Source: Ophiocordyceps camponoti-saundersi (nom. inval.)
Taxonomy: Eukaryota; Ascomycota; Sordariomycetes; Hypocreales; Ophiocordycipitaceae
DNA: 64,000 nucleotides
Assembly: GCA_003339415.1 (NCBI GenBank)
Contig: PDHQ01000170.1
Span: 1-64,000, forward strand
Direction of reading: 5' to 3'
Each line of letters opens with the position of its first letter. Position 1 is the stretch's first letter. The position numbers and the translations under genes were made by a program. Below the pieces are notes generated by a model. It saw only the letters and a list, made by a program, of their open reading frames with translations, made no database searches and was not told the origin of the DNA. This document shows, one piece after another, positions 61,201-64,000 of this stretch.

Positions 61201-61449
61201 GGAATTTCTAATATATATTAATAGCTTTAAAAGAATTCTATAACTGCTCCCTAATTATCGCTAGCTTATTAATTAATCTTAAACGCTAAATTAAAGCCGA
61301 CGCTATAAATTATAATTATAAAAATAATAATTAAGATAATATTATAATTTCCTTAAGCGCTTAGTTATATAATCGCTATTATTAACTTTAATAAGTATAT
61401 TAAATCTTTTATTAAAAAGTAATATTATACGCTATATTAATTATATATT

Positions 61450-62983
61450 TTATAAGCTTTATACTTATAAAAATACAAATATAAACTTCTTATTTTTATA
61501 TTATAAGCGGACTCCGCTCTTTTTATTACTTTATAATAATAGTAAGCTACGCTTAGAGTAATTATAAAAGGGAGGGTAACGCTATATAAGTTAATCGTAA
61601 CTATAAAAATTTTTTACTTAGAATATAGCTTTACTCTAAATTATAATAATTTTAGACCTAAAAGTTTATTATACTTATTACTTTATTAAAAGCTAAGGTA
61701 AATATTAAGAAGATTATTTTAAGAGATATTTTTATTTTTATATAAGTAACTATTAAATAAATAATAGAGTTTAAAAGGGTTTAAGGAGGCGCCCTCCTTA
61801 CTCTAACTTTATTAGTTAGTAATATCTCCTTAGCTATTATAGCTACGGTTTCCTCTTTTTTTTATAGCTTTAAAGGGAGCGGAACTCCTTTAATATAAGT
61901 TATAGTTATAGCTAAAGCGCTAAAGAAGATTATTAAAAAATAAGTTCCTAGATAATATAAGCAATAGCTTATAATTTACTTTAACTTTATCGCTATTTTA
62001 CTTTAAGTTTAAAGCTTTAAAGTAATTATAATAAGTATTAATTATAAACTTTACGAGTAAGGCTAAGCTTTTATAATAAGAAAGTTACTAAATAGCGATA
62101 TTATAATAATATTCTAAGATATTATTTATAAGCTCCGGTTTAATTTAAAATAGCTTTATATTATTTTTAAAAAAAAGGTATATTTAACTAATAGTAGTTA
62201 TATTTTTATTATAAAAAGGGTGCTAGCATAAGCTTTATAGCGGGGCAGTAAGGAAGCTTTCTTAAAAAAAATAAAGTTATTAAATAAAGTTTTAGTAATA
62301 TAATTATATATAAAAAATATTATTTTAAGATTTAGCGGAGTTTTTTAATAGTTATTATTAATAGCGTTATAAATATAAATTAAATTTATAATAAAAGTAT
62401 AATAATATATACCGCCTCTTTTTTTTTAGCGCTAACTAGAAGCTATTAGTAGCTAAGGCGGAAACGCTAAAAAGCGAATATAATAATACCTCCTCTCCTA
62501 ACTTTAACTCTGCACTTATTTATAGCTTCGCTAAAATAATTTAGCTATCTTTTAAAAAAAAGCTATTATAAAGTTTATTATAAAATAATAAAACTTTTAT
62601 ATATTTTAAGCCGCGCTAATAAGGCCTTAAATAATTAAATTATTAAAGCTATTATAATTAAATATAAGGATTTAGTTTATAGTAATAATAATAGCTAGGA
62701 AAAAAAATAAGCTATATAAACTTTATATTAAACCTAGTTTACGCGTACTCTTACTATTATAAAGTCCGCTTTAGGGGAAATATCGGCTTTAAAACTACTA
62801 ATTAATACTTAACTTATTAAATATATAAAATACTAAGTATAGGCGGGGTTTAACCTAAAGTTAAGGTAATACTTAAAGGGAGGGTTTTACTTTAAGCTCT
62901 CCGGTTTTTCCCCCTTTTAGAATATATATAAGATAGTTCTAAGTTATATAAGGTATACTAGCATATAAATATTATTATTATAA
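61450..62983 (+). mobile_element. Repeat G, copy 5 (full length, without the 313-bp block)
   Basis: Begins near TATATATTTTATAAGC and ends in TACTAGCATATAAATATT with further ATT units, followed directly by the Gypsy 2 right LTR. The block junction near 62405 is again empty (AATAATATATACCGCC). It matches copy 4 throughout and lies inside the Gypsy 2 interior. Confidence 0.7.
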
Positions 62984-63319
62984 TATTATACGCTAATATA
63001 TTAGCACTTCTAAGGATTTCTCTTAAATATTTTATAGTAATTTTTAAGAATTCTTAATTATAGTTATATAACTTTTAAAAACCTTATTATAAAATTATAT
63101 AAAAAGAACCTTCGGGGAAATTACTAGAAAATAAAATTACTTCCCTTACTTAAGATTTTACTATACCCTCTCTTATTTTTATTAGCATATACCTTTATAT
63201 ATTTTATTAAGATTTTATCTATAAGAGTTTTTCCTTTTATTCTTTCCTTTCTTCTTAGCTTAGAATCTTTATTTATAATATTAATATTATTATATACTTA
63301 ACGTATCTTAGCTATAATA
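62984..63319 (+). repeat. Gypsy 2, 3' LTR
   Basis: 336 bp, ending AGCTATAATA, followed by the target duplication CTTAC. Confidence 0.82.
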
Positions 63320-63324
63320 CTTAC

Positions 63325-64000
63325 TACTTAGGGGTAGTTTTAGGTAATATAAGAAAATAAAGTAAGGAGGGGAGTATAGAAAAAAGAAAGTTTATAAAGT
63401 ATAAGGCGGAAGGAGCGGGGCGGTATAGCGTAGCGCGGGGCGGTATAGGGTAGTACGGGGCGGTACGGGGCGGTATAAGGCGAGGCGGTATAGCGCGGGG
63501 CGGAGGAAGGAAAGTCTAAGGGGGGATAAGGTAGTAGCGGGGTAGCCGCTTTATTATCTATTAGTAATTAAAAGGGGGGGGGCTATATCTCTTTCTCTCC
63601 TGCCTCCTTTTTCCTTTTCTTTTTTTCTTTTTTTTATTATTTTTAGAAGAAGGTATATTTCTAACCCCCTCCCTTAACTTTTCCCTTTAACTTTTATAAT
63701 AAAGAGAAGGTAATAAAGGTTATATAATTATATTAATAAGATAATAACGATAAATATACTTAAAATTATCCGCGGTAAGCTTTATAACCTCTTTTATATT
63801 ATATATATAGCCTAGCTAGCTAATTATAAAATCTTATATTAAAAATAATAAAGTAAGTAATATTATATAGCGCTAGCTATATATAAAGCTAATAAAGTAT
63901 AAAAGCTTATAATTAGCTATTTATTTTAATTATATTAAAGCTTAATATAAGTATTAGAAGGTAAGTAAAGCTAAAAGTTAAGGGTAAAGTTAAAGTTTAA
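63325..64000. other. Right-edge region with G-rich repeat, no gene seen
   Basis: A G-rich stretch (63360-63580) is followed by a pyrimidine-rich stretch (63590-63700), then RIP-type AT-rich DNA. No protein remnant was recognised. It may be part of another element cut by the window edge. Confidence 0.5.
63411..63503 (+). repeat. Imperfect GGGGCGGTA tandem repeat
   Basis: The unit CGGGGCGGTA, with spacers TAGCG, TAGGGTAGTA or TAAGGCGA, recurs about six times. It is strongly G-rich on one strand and almost without C-to-T decay, apart from TA steps where GCA or GTG may have stood. It could form G-quadruplexes. Confidence 0.75.

Larger units (their letters stand above)
55799..63319 (+). mobile_element. 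Ty3/Gypsy element 2, complete length
   Basis: LTRs at 55799-56132 (334 bp) and 62984-63319 (336 bp) start TATTATACGCT and end AGCTATAATA. The target duplication is CTTAT (55794-55798) and CTTAC (63320-63324). The interior reads on the plus strand as gag, RT, RNase H and integrase in Ty3/Gypsy order. A copy of repeat G occupies 61450 to the edge of the right LTR. It belongs to the same family as Gypsy 1 and shows what Gypsy 1 has lost. No polypurine tract remains before the right LTR. Confidence 0.85.

Noticed and set aside
1..64000. Mitochondrial or bacterial AT-rich genome
   Set aside because: Loss of CA/TG with retention of CT and CG is RIP-like. Ty1/Copia, Ty3/Gypsy and Tc1/mariner remnants and a COG subunit gene are nuclear fungal features. 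No rRNA, tRNA or respiratory genes were seen.

Overview
This window looks like the nuclear genome of a filamentous ascomycete (Pezizomycotina) whose repeats have been heavily mutated by repeat-induced point mutation (RIP). Outside one island at about 4785-6720, CA and TG dinucleotides are almost absent and TA is hugely over-represented, while CT, CC and much CG remain. That is the footprint of C-to-T change at CpA on both strands. Start codons (ATG to ATA), Gln (CAA/CAG to TAA/TAG) and Trp (TGG to TAG/TAA) are destroyed, which is why about 62 kb has no meaningful open reading frame although the remains of many transposon proteins can still be read by eye.

The only intact gene is a 417-codon minus-strand gene at 5179-6432, a probable COG8/Dor1 subunit of the Golgi tethering complex COG. 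It lies in ordinary-composition DNA, with a run of 26 G about 125 bp upstream of its start.

The rest is nested mobile elements. 1960-3715: a 1.76 kb LTR element with 208-bp LTRs and a TAAGT target duplication. 6664-18385: a Tc1/mariner-type DNA transposon (about 100-bp terminal inverted repeats, TA duplication, minus-strand transposase) split by a three-LTR Ty1/Copia composite (7088-17071, AATTA duplication). The two interiors of that composite carry complementary halves of gag-pol. 18844-36682: a Ty3/Gypsy element split by a minus-strand chromodomain Gypsy (20993-35234, duplication TACTA/TATTA), whose own LTR is split by a Ty1/Copia element (29004-35099, duplication AGCTG/AGCTA). 38020-47409: a 9.4 kb LTR element of unknown type (250-bp LTRs, ATTAT duplication). 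55799-63319: a 7.5 kb Gypsy related to the outer one of the nest (duplication CTTAC/CTTAT).

A fifth family, called G here, has five copies in both orientations. It is about 1.5 kb, ends in an (ATT)n tail, has a fixed 5' end in three copies and a readable stretch resembling the Gag-like ORF1 of Tad-type LINEs, with a roughly 313-bp block present in only three copies. It is the best candidate for something undescribed.

All element calls rest on reading degraded translations, paired repeats and target duplications by eye. No database search was possible, and domain edges are approximate to a few tens of bases.
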